64,000 nucleotides of DNA from Desulfuromonadales bacterium (lineage in GTDB: Bacteria > Desulfobacterota > Desulfuromonadia > Geobacterales > Pseudopelobacteraceae), in NCBI GenBank assembly GCA_013349325.1, contig DUZX01000018.1, positions 1-64,000 of the forward strand. The letters are read 5' to 3'. Made by a program: the position numbers and the translations under genes. Positions 7,950 to 17,244 of this stretch are shown piece after piece (position 1 is the first letter of the stretch; each line of letters begins with the position of its first letter). The notes beneath the pieces were generated by a model. It ran no database searches and was not told where the DNA came from. It worked only from the letters and a program-made list of their open reading frames with translations.

Positions 7950-8132
7950 TCAGATTATCGAATCCTCGCCGGCCTTGATCTCTTCGCGGACGACTTCCAG
8001 TAGTTCCGCACAGACTACAACCAATTCCTGCCGAAGTCCGTCGGCTTCGGATGAAAGCGCGATATGTACCGACTCTGCAAAAACCTTAAACTTGGTGAGA
8101 ACGCTCTCAAACTGTTCAATTGTGCACTCCAT
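7950..8132 (-). CDS. Small uncharacterised protein (60 aa)
   Basis: A short ORF with a good ribosome-binding site (GGAGGG a few bases before the ATG). The product is acidic and predicted helical (MECTIEQFESVLTKF, then LRQELVVVCAELLEVVREE), with heptad-like spacing of hydrophobic residues that may form a coiled coil. There is no signal peptide and I recognise no family. It lies 45 bases downstream of the radical SAM gene on the same strand and may be the last cistron of that unit. Confidence 0.6.
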   Translation of the reverse strand: MECTIEQFESVLTKFKVFAESVHIALSSEADGLRQELVVVCAELLEVVREEIKAGEDSII

Positions 8133-8176
8133 CTTATTTCCCTCCCTGTTTTAAAAATGCCACGCCAGCCGGTCGC

Positions 8177-9694
8177 TCACGGCCTTACGAAAAACGGCGC
8201 ATGATTGGAACTGAACTGTGGCGGATCGTTTCTGATAATTGCCGCCACCGCCGGGTGGCGCTTGAACTCATGCTCGAGAAAATGCCGCACCTGACGCCGA
8301 TCCCAGCCGTCCGGATGCTGAAACGCGGTGTACAGAGACAGATCACCATCGTAGAACAGCTCTGTCCCGTATTCAGCGGCCTCAGCACTGCAGAGCGGCA
8401 TATTGAAAACGGCCAGGTTGAGGAAGGTGATCGCCTGATAGTGGCGGGCAACAAACTCCAGCGTCCGGCGGGCCTCCGACAGCGTTTCACCGGGTGTGCC
8501 GAACAGCAGATAGCAGTAGACTGCGATTCCGGCCTGTTGCAGCGCCGTCAGTACCCTGGCAGCCGTTTCAAGATCGATGCCCTTCCCCATGCGGTTCAGA
8601 ACCCCCTGATCACCCGACTCCAGACCCAGCTTGAGCATGACGCAACCCGATCGGCGCAGCGCCCTGCAAAAATCGGGCTCAGCCAGATGCCGGTCGATGC
8701 GTGCAAAACCGTACCAGGGGGCGCCGGGCGGATTGTCTGCCAGCGCCTGCAGCAGGGCCGGACTGATGGCGTTATCCAGCAGGTGAATCAGGGCGGGAGC
8801 GGTCTGGGCCGTCAGCAGCTGCAGTTCCGACAGAACCTTTTTTGTCGGAATCGGGCGATAGCGGTTACCTTCGGCACGTTCCGGACAGAAACTGCAGCCG
8901 TTCCAGTAGCAACCATCGGCAGCACTGTAGGGAAGGATCAGGCCGGGTGACAGATACTCCGTCAGCGGTAGTCCCGAATAATCAGGCAGAGCAGGCAGCT
9001 GTCTCTCTTCCGTAATGCCGCAGAGCGCCAGCAGCGGCTTCTCTCCCGCACCGCACACCATCAGATCTATCAGATTGCCAAACGGATTGCTCCAGTCGGA
9101 GCACTGCATCCAGGAGGTCACCAGGCCACCGCCCAGCACGATCTTCGCCCCCGGAAATTCACGCCTGACGTAGCCGACCATGGCGAAGCTACAGAGCGCC
9201 TGACTGAGATAATTGAGCGAGAAACCGACCGTGCCGATCCCCTGTAGCAGTTCCGGCAGACGCCGTGAAAAATACGGGTAAAACGGATTCTGCTCCGGAC
9301 AGGAGGCCGCCGTCAGCAGATCTGAACACCGTAGCGGTGACAGCTGCGTGTGCTGGTAATCCGACAGGTTGACAACCGCAGACGCTCCCGATGCAGCGGC
9401 TGCCGAACGGTTCAAGATCCGGTTCAGATCACTGACCGCCCGACGATAGCGGTCCGGGGTCCGGTAGGTCGAACTATCGCGCAGCGCGACCAGATTGCCT
9501 GCCCGCCCTTTGATGGCCCGGCGACTCCAGGTGTCATCGGCTGTCAGGGACTGTTCCAGTAACCAGAGCTGCCCCTCCAGATTGGCATCCAGCAGACGAC
9601 AGTTGAGGCCGTGCCGCCGCAGCGCTCCGGCCAGGCGGGCGATGCCGGCCGGCGGCTCACAGGCCTTGGCAACGGGGGGAAATATCAGCAGCAT
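8177..9694 (-). CDS. B12-binding-type radical SAM protein
   Basis: The 505 residues begin with MLLIFPPVAKACEPPAGIARLAGAL, typical of the N-terminal cobalamin-binding-like domain of these enzymes. The 4Fe-4S ligands are in GCYWNGCSFCPE (CxxxxCxxC spacing, seen in this branch instead of CxxxCxxC), followed by a TIM-barrel radical SAM domain with LKLGLESGDQGVLNRM. The substrate cannot be deduced. It starts 21 bases after the preceding lipoprotein gene ends, so the two are probably cotranscribed. Confidence 0.85.
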   Translation of the reverse strand: MLLIFPPVAKACEPPAGIARLAGALRRHGLNCRLLDANLEGQLWLLEQSLTADDTWSRRAIKGRAGNLVALRDSSTYRTPDRYRRAVSDLNRILNRSAAAASGASAVVNLSDYQHTQLSPLRCSDLLTAASCPEQNPFYPYFSRRLPELLQGIGTVGFSLNYLSQALCSFAMVGYVRREFPGAKIVLGGGLVTSWMQCSDWSNPFGNLIDLMVCGAGEKPLLALCGITEERQLPALPDYSGLPLTEYLSPGLILPYSAADGCYWNGCSFCPERAEGNRYRPIPTKKVLSELQLLTAQTAPALIHLLDNAISPALLQALADNPPGAPWYGFARIDRHLAEPDFCRALRRSGCVMLKLGLESGDQGVLNRMGKGIDLETAARVLTALQQAGIAVYCYLLFGTPGETLSEARRTLEFVARHYQAITFLNLAVFNMPLCSAEAAEYGTELFYDGDLSLYTAFQHPDGWDRRQVRHFLEHEFKRHPAVAAIIRNDPPQFSSNHAPFFVRP

Positions 9695-9714
9695 GGCGGC
9701 AGAAATGTTGGCGG

Positions 9715-10821
9715 TTACTGATACTGGATATAGACCGGCTTGGGATTCAGCTTGAGGACCTCTTCCGGTGTCAGCAGCAAGTCACCCTTCTTGGTGTCGT
9801 TGTGATAGAAGAGTTTGAAGCCGGTGTACTGTACCGGTTCGGAAACCACGTAATCCTTGTACGAGCCCCGTTTCAGCCAGGGAGCGCCCCAGCCATCCAT
9901 GTGCATGACGATCTGGACTTCAGGTTGCAGTACGATGTTTTTGTAATTCGTGACGCCGTTACGCGTGAAGCGATGCACGGTAAATACTTTGGGTGGCAGA
10001 TTGTATTTTTTGACCACCCCTTTCAGGTATCCGGACGCGTAATTGATATCGGCGGCATCGTAGGTGCCGATCTTCTTGCCCGGTTTTTTGCCGCTTTTGA
10101 TCAGATTGAATTCCGGATCGATCCCCAGATGGACATCCGGATTTTTCAGGATCCACTCGAAACGGGGCAGAATAGCGCGGATATCGTCATGCCCGGTCTG
10201 GATATCGATAAACATGATCGCACCCGCTTCTTTGGCCCAGCCGTAAACCTGCTCGATCACCTTGTCCGGCATGATCATGCGATATTTGTTGGCTTTTCCC
10301 GGTTCTCCCTGTGCCACAACAGCAATCATATGCAGCGCCGGCTGGACCGGTGTCGCCGGATCGGCGGCCTGCCATTTGGCAGCTTCGCCCTTCAGGCGCC
10401 GCAGCATATCGTCTTTTTGGTATTCTCCCAGCGCCCCCATTTTTTTGGAAAGCGGATTACCGTAATAGGCAACAATACGCTTGGCCGGCAGAAGAGAGCC
10501 GGGCAGCGGAGTCGGGCAAGGTACCGGCCAGCCGCATTTTTTTGCGAAGTTCGGGTCTTCACCGGCGTTATATTTAACCGCCGGTACTGTCGTGCGTGAT
10601 GCGCTGCTCGTGGCGGCCAAAACAGCAGCCTTGCGAGTGGCACTGCTGGTGGCGGTCAGAACCGCTGCTGTGCGATCGGCACTGCTGGTAGCTGAAAAAG
10701 CCGGGGTGGCTGCTGCGGAGACACCGGCTGTGGCCGATGGTTTTTCCTGATAAGAACAGGCGCCAAGCAGGGACAACATAACGGCGCAAGAAGCGGTACG
10801 AATACGATTGTTCGGGTGCAT
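9715..10821 (-). CDS. Putative lipoprotein with Ala/Ser/Thr repeats and an uncharacterised C-terminal domain
   Basis: The start at 10821 was chosen for AGGAG 9 bases upstream and for the signal MHPNNRIRTASCAVMLSLLGAC with lipobox LLGAC. Three imperfect 13-residue repeats (ATSSADRTAAVLT-like) form a linker. The remaining roughly 270 residues contain IVAYYGNPLSKKMG, IMFIDIQTGHDDI, HLGIDPEFNL and FTVHRF, suggesting a TIM-barrel fold. I know this as a conserved hypothetical type without an assigned reaction. It lies upstream of the radical SAM gene. Confidence 0.75.
   Translation of the reverse strand: MHPNNRIRTASCAVMLSLLGACSYQEKPSATAGVSAAATPAFSATSSADRTAAVLTATSSATRKAAVLAATSSASRTTVPAVKYNAGEDPNFAKKCGWPVPCPTPLPGSLLPAKRIVAYYGNPLSKKMGALGEYQKDDMLRRLKGEAAKWQAADPATPVQPALHMIAVVAQGEPGKANKYRMIMPDKVIEQVYGWAKEAGAIMFIDIQTGHDDIRAILPRFEWILKNPDVHLGIDPEFNLIKSGKKPGKKIGTYDAADINYASGYLKGVVKKYNLPPKVFTVHRFTRNGVTNYKNIVLQPEVQIVMHMDGWGAPWLKRGSYKDYVVSEPVQYTGFKLFYHNDTKKGDLLLTPEEVLKLNPKPVYIQYQ
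10583..10703. repeat. Three imperfect 39-bp tandem repeats in the lipoprotein linker
   Basis: The DNA repeats in units of about 39 bases and encodes three copies of an ATSSA(D/T/S)R(T/K)-type 13-residue unit. The length is a multiple of three, so changes in copy number would alter linker length but not the frame. Confidence 0.7.
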
Positions 10822-10867
10822 CAAAAAAATCTCCTGAATATATTTATGGTGGGGCGGTTTCAGGTGG

Positions 10868-11104
10868 TTAATCTTCGGGATCGTCAACCAGAAAGTCTTC
10901 AACATCAATGACATCTTTGACCTTGTGCAGCAGATCGTCCGGCCACTCTCTGATGGAGAGACGCGTGAGGATTTTTGACTCCTCAAAGGTCAGATCGACA
11001 TCGTCCGGAAGTTTATCGGCCAGTTCACCGGCCCATCGGGTTTCTTGCGCAGAAAGCGGCGCCTGGAGTAGTTGCTTGCTGGCTTCATTCATCGTAGTAC
11101 TCAT
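10868..11104 (-). CDS. Small acidic uncharacterised protein
   Basis: About 78 residues from the ATG at 11104 (MSTTMNEASKQ); 93 if the ATG at 11149 is used. Neither start has a convincing ribosome-binding site. The protein is acidic (ending VEDFLVDDPED), has no signal peptide and appears helical. It lies 47 bases upstream of the lipoprotein gene on the same strand. I do not recognise a family. Confidence 0.55.
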   Translation of the reverse strand: MSTTMNEASKQLLQAPLSAQETRWAGELADKLPDDVDLTFEESKILTRLSIREWPDDLLHKVKDVIDVEDFLVDDPED

Positions 11105-11203
11105 TTCTTGTTCATAGTAAAAATCAGGCTCAGCAGGAGAAGATAGCATATTGTTCAGAAGGTTTCAGGTTAAAAAAATCGCCAAAGAGCATATATGCGC
11201 CGT

Positions 11204-12190
11204 TCACAAGATCTCCAGGGCCGGTTCGCGCAGGGCGGCCAGCTGTTCGCGCAATTCCAGAATATGTTCCCCCCAGTAGCGGGTCGTGTTGAACCAGAAG
11301 AAGGTGTGCGGAAAGAGCGGGTCCTGCCAGCGTCGGGCCAGCCAGGCGCTGTAATGCAGCATGCGCAGCGTTCGCAGCGGTTCGATCAGGCGCAGCTCCC
11401 GCGCATCGAAATCATAAAACTCCCGGTACCCCTCCAACAGGGAATCCAGCTGAGCCAGCTGTCTCGGGCGTTCGCCGGAAAACATCATCCAGAAGTCCTG
11501 AACCGCCGGCGCCATGCGGGCGTCATCAAAGTCAACAAAATGCGGAGCGTTGTCGCGCCAGAGGATATTTCCGGCATGACAATCGCCATGCGTCCGGAGG
11601 ATACGAACCGGGCCGACCTCAGCCAGAATGTCATCGATACTATCCAGCAGCTGTCCGGTTACGGAGCTGTAGCTGGCGCGGTACTCAGGCGGGATAAAGC
11701 GTTCCTCGATCAGACGCACGCTGTTGCTGCCGAAACTCTGGCGATCCAGCGTCGGTCGATGCTTAAACGGTCTGACCGCGCCGATGCCATGAATGCGCCC
11801 CAGCATACGCCCCAGAATTTTCAGGTTATCGAGATTATCGAACTCCGGCGCGTGCCCCCCTTGGCGTGGATAGAGAGCGAACTGAAAGTCGTCATACTTC
11901 ATCAGGCTTGTTCCGTCGGGGTTTCTGAGCGGCGCGACAATCGGAAGTTCCTGTTCGACCAGCTCATAGCAATAGGTATGCTCCTCCAGAATCTGTGCTT
12001 CACTCCAGCGTTCGGGGCGATAAAATTTTGCGATTAATGGCAGAGCCTCATCGATCCCGACCTGGTACACGCGGTTTTCATAGCTGTTAAGCGCAAAGAT
12101 GCGACCGTCGCAGATGAAACCCCGACTTTCAATTGCATCCATGACCAGCGATGGAGTCAGTCGTTGAAACGGATGGTTGCTTTCAGTCAT
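11204..12190 (-). CDS. srkA: Stress-response serine/threonine protein kinase (YihE/RdoA type)
   Basis: This is a small eukaryotic-like kinase that in E. coli counters stress-induced death. The 328 residues match the family length. The nucleotide-binding region includes ENRVYQVGID and LIAKFYRPERWS, the catalytic loop is THGDCHAGNILW, and the metal-binding segment is FVDFDDA. A good match throughout makes this family more likely than a generic aminoglycoside-phosphotransferase-like protein. It is divergent from the ychJ-like gene with about 180 bases between them. Confidence 0.93.
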   Translation of the reverse strand: MTESNHPFQRLTPSLVMDAIESRGFICDGRIFALNSYENRVYQVGIDEALPLIAKFYRPERWSEAQILEEHTYCYELVEQELPIVAPLRNPDGTSLMKYDDFQFALYPRQGGHAPEFDNLDNLKILGRMLGRIHGIGAVRPFKHRPTLDRQSFGSNSVRLIEERFIPPEYRASYSSVTGQLLDSIDDILAEVGPVRILRTHGDCHAGNILWRDNAPHFVDFDDARMAPAVQDFWMMFSGERPRQLAQLDSLLEGYREFYDFDARELRLIEPLRTLRMLHYSAWLARRWQDPLFPHTFFWFNTTRYWGEHILELREQLAALREPALEIL

Positions 12191-12303
12191 GAGCGTATCC
12201 TGTCCGGCAGATTTGAATAAAATGTTATCGTGAACCTTGTATGCTGGATTTATGTTCCGCTGTCAACCTGCCTGCCCCGGTGTACCTGACAGTGTATCAC
12301 GAC

Positions 12304-12331
12304 TTGACTTTATACTCCGGTTCAGTACTAT
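12304..12331 (+). promoter_or_regulatory. Sigma-70-type promoter for the YchJ-like gene
   Basis: TTGACT (12304-12309) and TACTAT (12326-12331) with a 16-base spacer, about 43 bases before the start codon. Confidence 0.5.
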
Positions 12332-12373
12332 TGCCGCAACCTGAGTGACGTTCATACCGTGGAGGAAAGAACC

Positions 12374-12859
12374 ATGAACAATTATTGTCCGTGCGGAAGC
12401 GACAAACCGTATGCCGAATGCTGTGAGCCGATCATAACCGGTGTGCTACCGGCTCAAACCGCAGAACAGCTGATGAGGGCCCGCTATTCCGCATATGTCG
12501 GGGCACAGATGGAATTCATCTTTGAGAGCACACATGCCGATCATCGCAAAGGCTATGATCATGCCGGAACGAAGCAGTGGGCTGAAGAGTCGGAATGGCA
12601 GGGGCTGGAGATTATCAGCACGAAAAACGGGGGGGCGGGGGATACCACCGGCGAAGTTGAATTCATCGCCCGCTTCAGTGATAAAGACCAGACCACGGAA
12701 CACCACGAGATCGGCCAATTTATCAAGGAAAACGAGCGCTGGTATTTTGCCGACGGGCGTATGGTGCGGCCGAAACCGATGGCTGTTGCCAAGATCGGCA
12801 GAAACGAACCCTGTAGCTGCGGAAGCGGGCTTAAATACAAGAAATGCTGCGGTAAATAG
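12374..12859 (+). CDS. YchJ-family protein with N- and C-terminal SEC-C metal-binding motifs
   Basis: The 161 residues have a [13 protein letters not shown] motif at the N-terminus and [13 protein letters not shown] at the C-terminus, both SEC-C type zinc-binding sites, around an NTF2-like core with [20 protein letters not shown] motifs occur in SecA and in many small proteins of unclear role. GGAGG precedes the ATG at 12374; an in-frame start at 12359 precedes it and is rejected. The glycosylase gene follows on the same strand. Confidence 0.88.
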   Translation: MNNYCPCGSDKPYAECCEPIITGVLPAQTAEQLMRARYSAYVGAQMEFIFESTHADHRKGYDHAGTKQWAEESEWQGLEIISTKNGGAGDTTGEVEFIARFSDKDQTTEHHEIGQFIKENERWYFADGRMVRPKPMAVAKIGRNEPCSCGSGLKYKKCCGK

Positions 12860-12923
12860 TTTCGGTGATGGAGCAGATACGTCCTCACCGTCCGGGGCAA
12901 TGTTCCGGGACAAGAGCATTTCA

Positions 12924-13460
12924 ATGATACGCGGCTTCGACCCGATAGCAGCGGTCGATGCCCGCGTACTTGTGCTCGGTTCGGTGCCGGGACAGCGTTC
13001 GCTCGATGCCGGCCAGTACTACGCCCATCCCTATAACGCATTCTGGTATATTGTAGAGAGCCTGTTCGCAGGGCGAAGCGGGCTGGATTATCAGGAACGC
13101 TGCAGTGTGCTGAAAAAGTCACGGGTTGCTGTCTGGGATGTGCTGCAGGCGGCTGACCGGACCGGCAGCCTTGACTCCGCGATTGTAGCCGGGTCAGAAG
13201 TGGTAAACGACTTTGCCGGTTTTCTGCAACGCCATGCGGAAATCGGTACGCTCTTTTTTAACGGTCGGACGGCACATGCCCTTTTCAAACGCTACGTACT
13301 CCCTGGTCTGTCTCCTGCGACCACGCTGCAGTTCGTCTGCCTCCCCTCGACCAGTCCGGCTCACGCCAGTCTGTCCCGAGACGCCAAGCTGGAGCAGTGG
13401 CGAGCGATAACGGCAGCGCTTGCGGCGCCCCATCTTGCACCTCTATGTGACGACAGGTAA
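12924..13460 (+). CDS. DNA-deoxyinosine (hypoxanthine-DNA) glycosylase, UDG superfamily
   Basis: The product (178 residues) starts MIRGFDPIAAVDARVLVLGSVPG and has the family-6 UDG signature GQYYAHPYNAFW, with the later motif LPSTSPAH. Family members remove hypoxanthine formed by adenine deamination, starting base excision repair. The frame is open far upstream through the YchJ-like gene, but homologs begin close to this ATG. The ribosome-binding site is weak. The 3' end overlaps the convergent tapT-like gene by 18 bases. Confidence 0.85.
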   Translation: MIRGFDPIAAVDARVLVLGSVPGQRSLDAGQYYAHPYNAFWYIVESLFAGRSGLDYQERCSVLKKSRVAVWDVLQAADRTGSLDSAIVAGSEVVNDFAGFLQRHAEIGTLFFNGRTAHALFKRYVLPGLSPATTLQFVCLPSTSPAHASLSRDAKLEQWRAITAALAAPHLAPLCDDR

Positions 13461-13940
13461 GCTGTCTGCCATTACAACTTCCGGTTTGATAAATGCCAGA
13501 AAACGCTCTTCCAGCTGATCTGCTGCACCAGTTTTACCGGTATTTCGCAGGACCTCGATCACACATTCTGCCGTACAGAGACAACCCTTTTTCTGATTTT
13601 TCCTCAAGTTGTAGCGTGACGTGCCGCCGGGAACCAGGTTGATCCGGCGCACCTTCTGTAGATACGGGCTGCGCTGATGGATCTTGCGCGCCTCATGCCA
13701 GGTGCCATCGATCAGGATGACGCGGGTTATGCCCGAAAGACCGGCGTCATTTTCGTCAGTAGCGCCCGGATAGACCAGCGCCACCTGCCCCGCCTCAATC
13801 TCCTCCAGCAGCCCGGCAGGCGGGTTCAGCCTGTCCCAGCGGATCTGTTCAGCGTCCCTGCCCAGAACATCCAGCACCAGACGACCGGTATTGGAACGTT
13901 TTACAATCTCCTTGCTATGTGTCAACAGGGTAAATTTCAT
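13443..13940 (-). CDS. tapT: DTW-domain tRNA-uridine aminocarboxypropyltransferase
   Basis: The family transfers the 3-amino-3-carboxypropyl group of SAM to a uridine in tRNA (acp3U). The 165 residues contain the defining DGTWHEARKI motif and a conserved Cys-rich stretch KKGCLCTAECVIEVL. Full-length members are usually 190-230 residues, so this is a short form beginning at MKFTLLTHSKEIVKRSNTG, which aligns after the usual zinc-binding N-terminus. It is convergent with the glycosylase gene. Confidence 0.82.
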   Translation of the reverse strand: MKFTLLTHSKEIVKRSNTGRLVLDVLGRDAEQIRWDRLNPPAGLLEEIEAGQVALVYPGATDENDAGLSGITRVILIDGTWHEARKIHQRSPYLQKVRRINLVPGGTSRYNLRKNQKKGCLCTAECVIEVLRNTGKTGAADQLEERFLAFIKPEVVMADSLPVVT

Positions 13941-14040
13941 TGATGTGATTTCCGGTGGCAGCAGATACTACTCAAAATATACGTATTGCCTTGATGTTCC
14001 GCGCATTCGGGCTCGTAGAGCAAAGCTGACAGTCTGTAGA

Positions 14041-14056
14041 AGTTGTACGTACAACT
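14041..14056. promoter_or_regulatory. Perfect 16-bp palindrome, possible operator
   Basis: AGTTGTACGTACAACT lies about 100 bases upstream of the tapT start and about 210 bases upstream of the next rightward gene. The rest of the 13941-14266 gap is AT-rich around 14060-14110 with no other clear signal. Confidence 0.3.
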
Positions 14057-14266
14057 AACCAATTTTACAATACATATAATTGATTATGGAAATCGGCAGA
14101 AATCAAATATGACGGTAAAAACCGGCACGCTGTGACATAACTGCCTTATATAGTGCCGTTTCTGCTAGAAGATGGGTGGGCCCTAGACGGCTCGTTTTCG
14201 TCATTTATTCGTTTAATGCTCTGCCACCATATTCCTGTAGTGACAATATCTGCCGCAGATGGCAAA

Positions 14267-14857
14267 ATGGCCGGCATGAAACGCGAGCATTCTCACCAGG
14301 AAATCTCCTGTCAGCAGGTTTTAATCGAAGACTCTTCCGTGTTTTCAGTTCAATGGACGGTTTTATCGGTCAGTATCGCCGCTGTACTTACTCCCGAGTT
14401 TGTTCTGCAGCGCTATCTGGCCTATATTCGCAGCTGCACGTTTTCGCTGATCCGCCCTCTTATACGTGAAACCGGCATCGAGTTCCGCCTGTGTGGCAGC
14501 CGCTTCAGCCTGATCAACTTTTACCCGGCCTCACTTGTTGGAGACAGCGCAACATTACGCATCTGCGGTGGACTTCTGGTTCAACCGCGTCAATGCGATC
14601 GTGGTGAATTCCGTTTCACCGTTGAGCGTGTTCCCGATGGCGTTCGCGTTGCCCTGCAACTCAGTGAATTCTGCCCGCTGATTCTGGGCAGCTCTTCTCC
14701 GAGCCTGATCCGTTACTGGCTCTATCGCCTGACCCAGGCAGCCATCCACCAACTGGTCACGGTCCGCTTTCTCACATTGCTCTACCGGGAGCTTGCCGGA
14801 TCTTCTGTCACCGTAAAGCTCGTGCCGGTTGACGTACGAACCGGACGACCGGTCTGA
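14267..14857 (+). CDS. Uncharacterised protein (about 196 aa)
   Basis: The frame is open from a GTG at 14153 but no start has a convincing ribosome-binding site. I use the ATG at 14267, with 14276 also possible. The protein has a hydrophobic, mixed alpha/beta character (SLINFYPASLVGDSATLRI, then FCPLILGSSSPSLIRYWLY) and no signal peptide or motif I know. It lies 72 bases before lon on the same strand. Coding is supported by length and continuity only. Confidence 0.5.
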   Translation: MAGMKREHSHQEISCQQVLIEDSSVFSVQWTVLSVSIAAVLTPEFVLQRYLAYIRSCTFSLIRPLIRETGIEFRLCGSRFSLINFYPASLVGDSATLRICGGLLVQPRQCDRGEFRFTVERVPDGVRVALQLSEFCPLILGSSSPSLIRYWLYRLTQAAIHQLVTVRFLTLLYRELAGSSVTVKLVPVDVRTGRPV

Positions 14858-14929
14858 AACTTTGATTGTTCGCAAAACTATGATACCATCTGCCGCGCTA
14901 TCGTAATCCACACGACAAGGATTCTCTCC

Positions 14930-17239
14930 ATGCCGCACACAAATATCGAAATCCCTGAAAAGCTGCCGCTCCATACTCAGCATGAAATCGTTGCTTTCCC
15001 CTATATGCTCTTTCCGCTGTACGTAACCTCACGTGAGGTAAAAACCTTTCAGGCTGCCGAAGAATTTGAAACCTTCATCGCTCTTCTTTTCGAAAATCCC
15101 GACGCCGTAAATGCTGCTCCGTCAGATCCGCAAATTGGTACACTCTGTAAGGTCGGACAGATAAAACTTCTCGGGGACAGCCGCTATAAGGTGTCACTGG
15201 AGGGCATCAGCCGTCTGCACATTCTGGAAACTGAACCGGCAGGAGGCATAACCCTGGCCCACTGCGAGGTTGTGCATGAATTTGTTGAAAAAAATTTAGT
15301 TTCCGAGGCGTTGGTACAGAGTTTAAACGCCCTCTTGAAGATTGCACTCTCACACGGCAAACCGCTGCCGGATGACGTCATGAAGATGATCGATTATATT
15401 GACAACCCGGCCCGTCTCTCGGATCTGGTGGCATTGTATGTCAACCTCCCTAACGGTGATCTTCAGGGGTTACTGGAAACGCTCGATCCGCTGGATCGCC
15501 TTAAAAAAGTCTATCTGCATCTGACCAATGAAGTTCAACGCATACAGGTTAAAAATGAGGTAGCCGGAGAGGTTACCAAGCGGGTCGGCAAGAATCAGAA
15601 AGAATACATCCTGCGCGAGCAGATGAAGCATATTCAGGAAGAACTGGGGGACGAAGATCCACGCAGCGCCGATATCAACGAACTGCGCCGGAAAATCGAG
15701 GATGCCGGTCTGCCGGAAGAGGTCAAAAAGATCGCCGATAAAGAGCTTAAGCGACTGGAACGCATCAATCAGGCTTCTCCGGAATATAATGTCTCGCGCA
15801 CCTATCTTGACTATCTGGCCGGGATGCCCTGGAAAACGAGCAGTACCGACAGCCTCGATATGGTCAGGGCTGAAGAGATTCTCAACGAAGATCACTACAA
15901 CCTGAAAAAGGTCAAGGAGCGCATCTTGGAATTCTTGGCGGTCCGTTCATTAAAGGAGAACATGAAAGGACCGGTGCTCTGTTTTGTCGGCCCGCCCGGC
16001 GTCGGCAAAACATCTCTGGGGAAGTCGATCGCCCGTGCCATGGGACGAAAATTCGTGCGCATCTCGCTGGGAGGCGTTCGGGATGAAGCGGAAATTCGTG
16101 GCCATCGCCGCACCTATATCGGCGCCCTGCCAGGGCGCATCATCAAGGAGCTTTACCGGACCGGCGTCAATAACCCGATTTTCATGCTGGACGAAATCGA
16201 TAAACTGGGCAACGATTTCCGTGGCGACCCCGCCTCGGCACTGCTGGAAGTCCTTGATCCAGAACAGAATTTTTCCTTTAATGATCATTATCTGGATGTC
16301 CCTTTCGACCTCTCCAGGGTGATGTTCATTACCACCGCCAACCAACTTGATCCGATTCCGGGACCGCTCAAAGACCGCATGGAAGTGATCCGTCTGGCCG
16401 GTTACAGCAGTGAGGAAAAACTCCAGATAGCAAAGAATTTTATCATCCGGCGTGAAATCGAGGAGAACGGACTGGCGGATCGGAACCTGACCTTCAGTGA
16501 TGCGGCACTCAAGAAAACCATCAGCGAATATACCCGTGAAGCCGGCGTGCGTGGCCTTCAACGCACGGTTTCCTCAATCTGTCGTAAAGTAGCCAAGGAG
16601 ATCACCCAGAACAAGCCGGCCCGTATCCTGATCAACCCCGATGCCGTTACGGAACTGCTCGGACCAAAGAAATTTTATAACGAAGTAGCCGCCGAGAAGG
16701 ATCGTATCGGCGTTGTTACCGGCATGGCCTGGACGGAGACCGGTGGCGACATCCTCTTTGTAGAGGTGACCAGTATGCCGGGCAAAGCCGAACTGATCCT
16801 GACCGGATCGCTGGGCGACGTCATGAAGGAATCAGCCCGGGCAGCGCTCTCCTATATTGAAGCTCATGCCACCGAGTTCGGTATTCAGTCGGATGCCTTC
16901 GAGAACCGCACTATTCATATCCACGTCCCCTCCGGAGCAATCCCCAAGGACGGCCCCTCGGCCGGTGTCACGATGGTCACAGCGCTGGTTTCGATGCTGA
17001 CCGGAAAGGCTGCCCGGCGCGGCGTTGCCATGACCGGCGAAATCACATTGACCGGACGTGTACTGGCAATCGGCGGTCTGAAGGAAAAGGTTCTGGCCGC
17101 TCACCGGGCCGGTGTCCGGACAATTGTAGCACCTGAGCGTAATCGTGATGATCTGGAGGATATTCCTGACAACGTACGTGGCGACTTGCAGTTTATTTTC
17201 GTCACTGAAGCAGCCGAAGCGTTGGCTGTCGTGCTGTAA
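14930..17239 (+). CDS. lon: ATP-dependent Lon protease
   Basis: Lon degrades misfolded and regulatory proteins in the cytosol as a hexamer. The 769 residues show the N-terminal substrate-binding domain, an AAA+ domain with Walker [14 protein letters not shown] and Walker [10 protein letters not shown], and the C-terminal serine-lysine protease domain with [11 protein letters not shown] containing the catalytic Ser. The length is typical. AAGGATT precedes the ATG. Six bases after its stop begins the permease gene, so they may be cotranscribed. I saw no CIRCE or clear sigma-32 element upstream. Confidence 0.97.
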   Translation: MPHTNIEIPEKLPLHTQHEIVAFPYMLFPLYVTSREVKTFQAAEEFETFIALLFENPDAVNAAPSDPQIGTLCKVGQIKLLGDSRYKVSLEGISRLHILETEPAGGITLAHCEVVHEFVEKNLVSEALVQSLNALLKIALSHGKPLPDDVMKMIDYIDNPARLSDLVALYVNLPNGDLQGLLETLDPLDRLKKVYLHLTNEVQRIQVKNEVAGEVTKRVGKNQKEYILREQMKHIQEELGDEDPRSADINELRRKIEDAGLPEEVKKIADKELKRLERINQASPEYNVSRTYLDYLAGMPWKTSSTDSLDMVRAEEILNEDHYNLKKVKERILEFLAVRSLKENMKGPVLCFVGPPGVGKTSLGKSIARAMGRKFVRISLGGVRDEAEIRGHRRTYIGALPGRIIKELYRTGVNNPIFMLDEIDKLGNDFRGDPASALLEVLDPEQNFSFNDHYLDVPFDLSRVMFITTANQLDPIPGPLKDRMEVIRLAGYSSEEKLQIAKNFIIRREIEENGLADRNLTFSDAALKKTISEYTREAGVRGLQRTVSSICRKVAKEITQNKPARILINPDAVTELLGPKKFYNEVAAEKDRIGVVTGMAWTETGGDILFVEVTSMPGKAELILTGSLGDVMKESARAALSYIEAHATEFGIQSDAFENRTIHIHVPSGAIPKDGPSAGVTMVTALVSMLTGKAARRGVAMTGEITLTGRVLAIGGLKEKVLAAHRAGVRTIVAPERNRDDLEDIPDNVRGDLQFIFVTEAAEALAVVL

Positions 17240-17244
17240 AATAG

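Noticed and set aside
12495-12923. N-terminal extension of the DNA glycosylase over the YchJ-like gene
   Set aside because: It overlaps a clear gene in another frame and the family starts near 12924.
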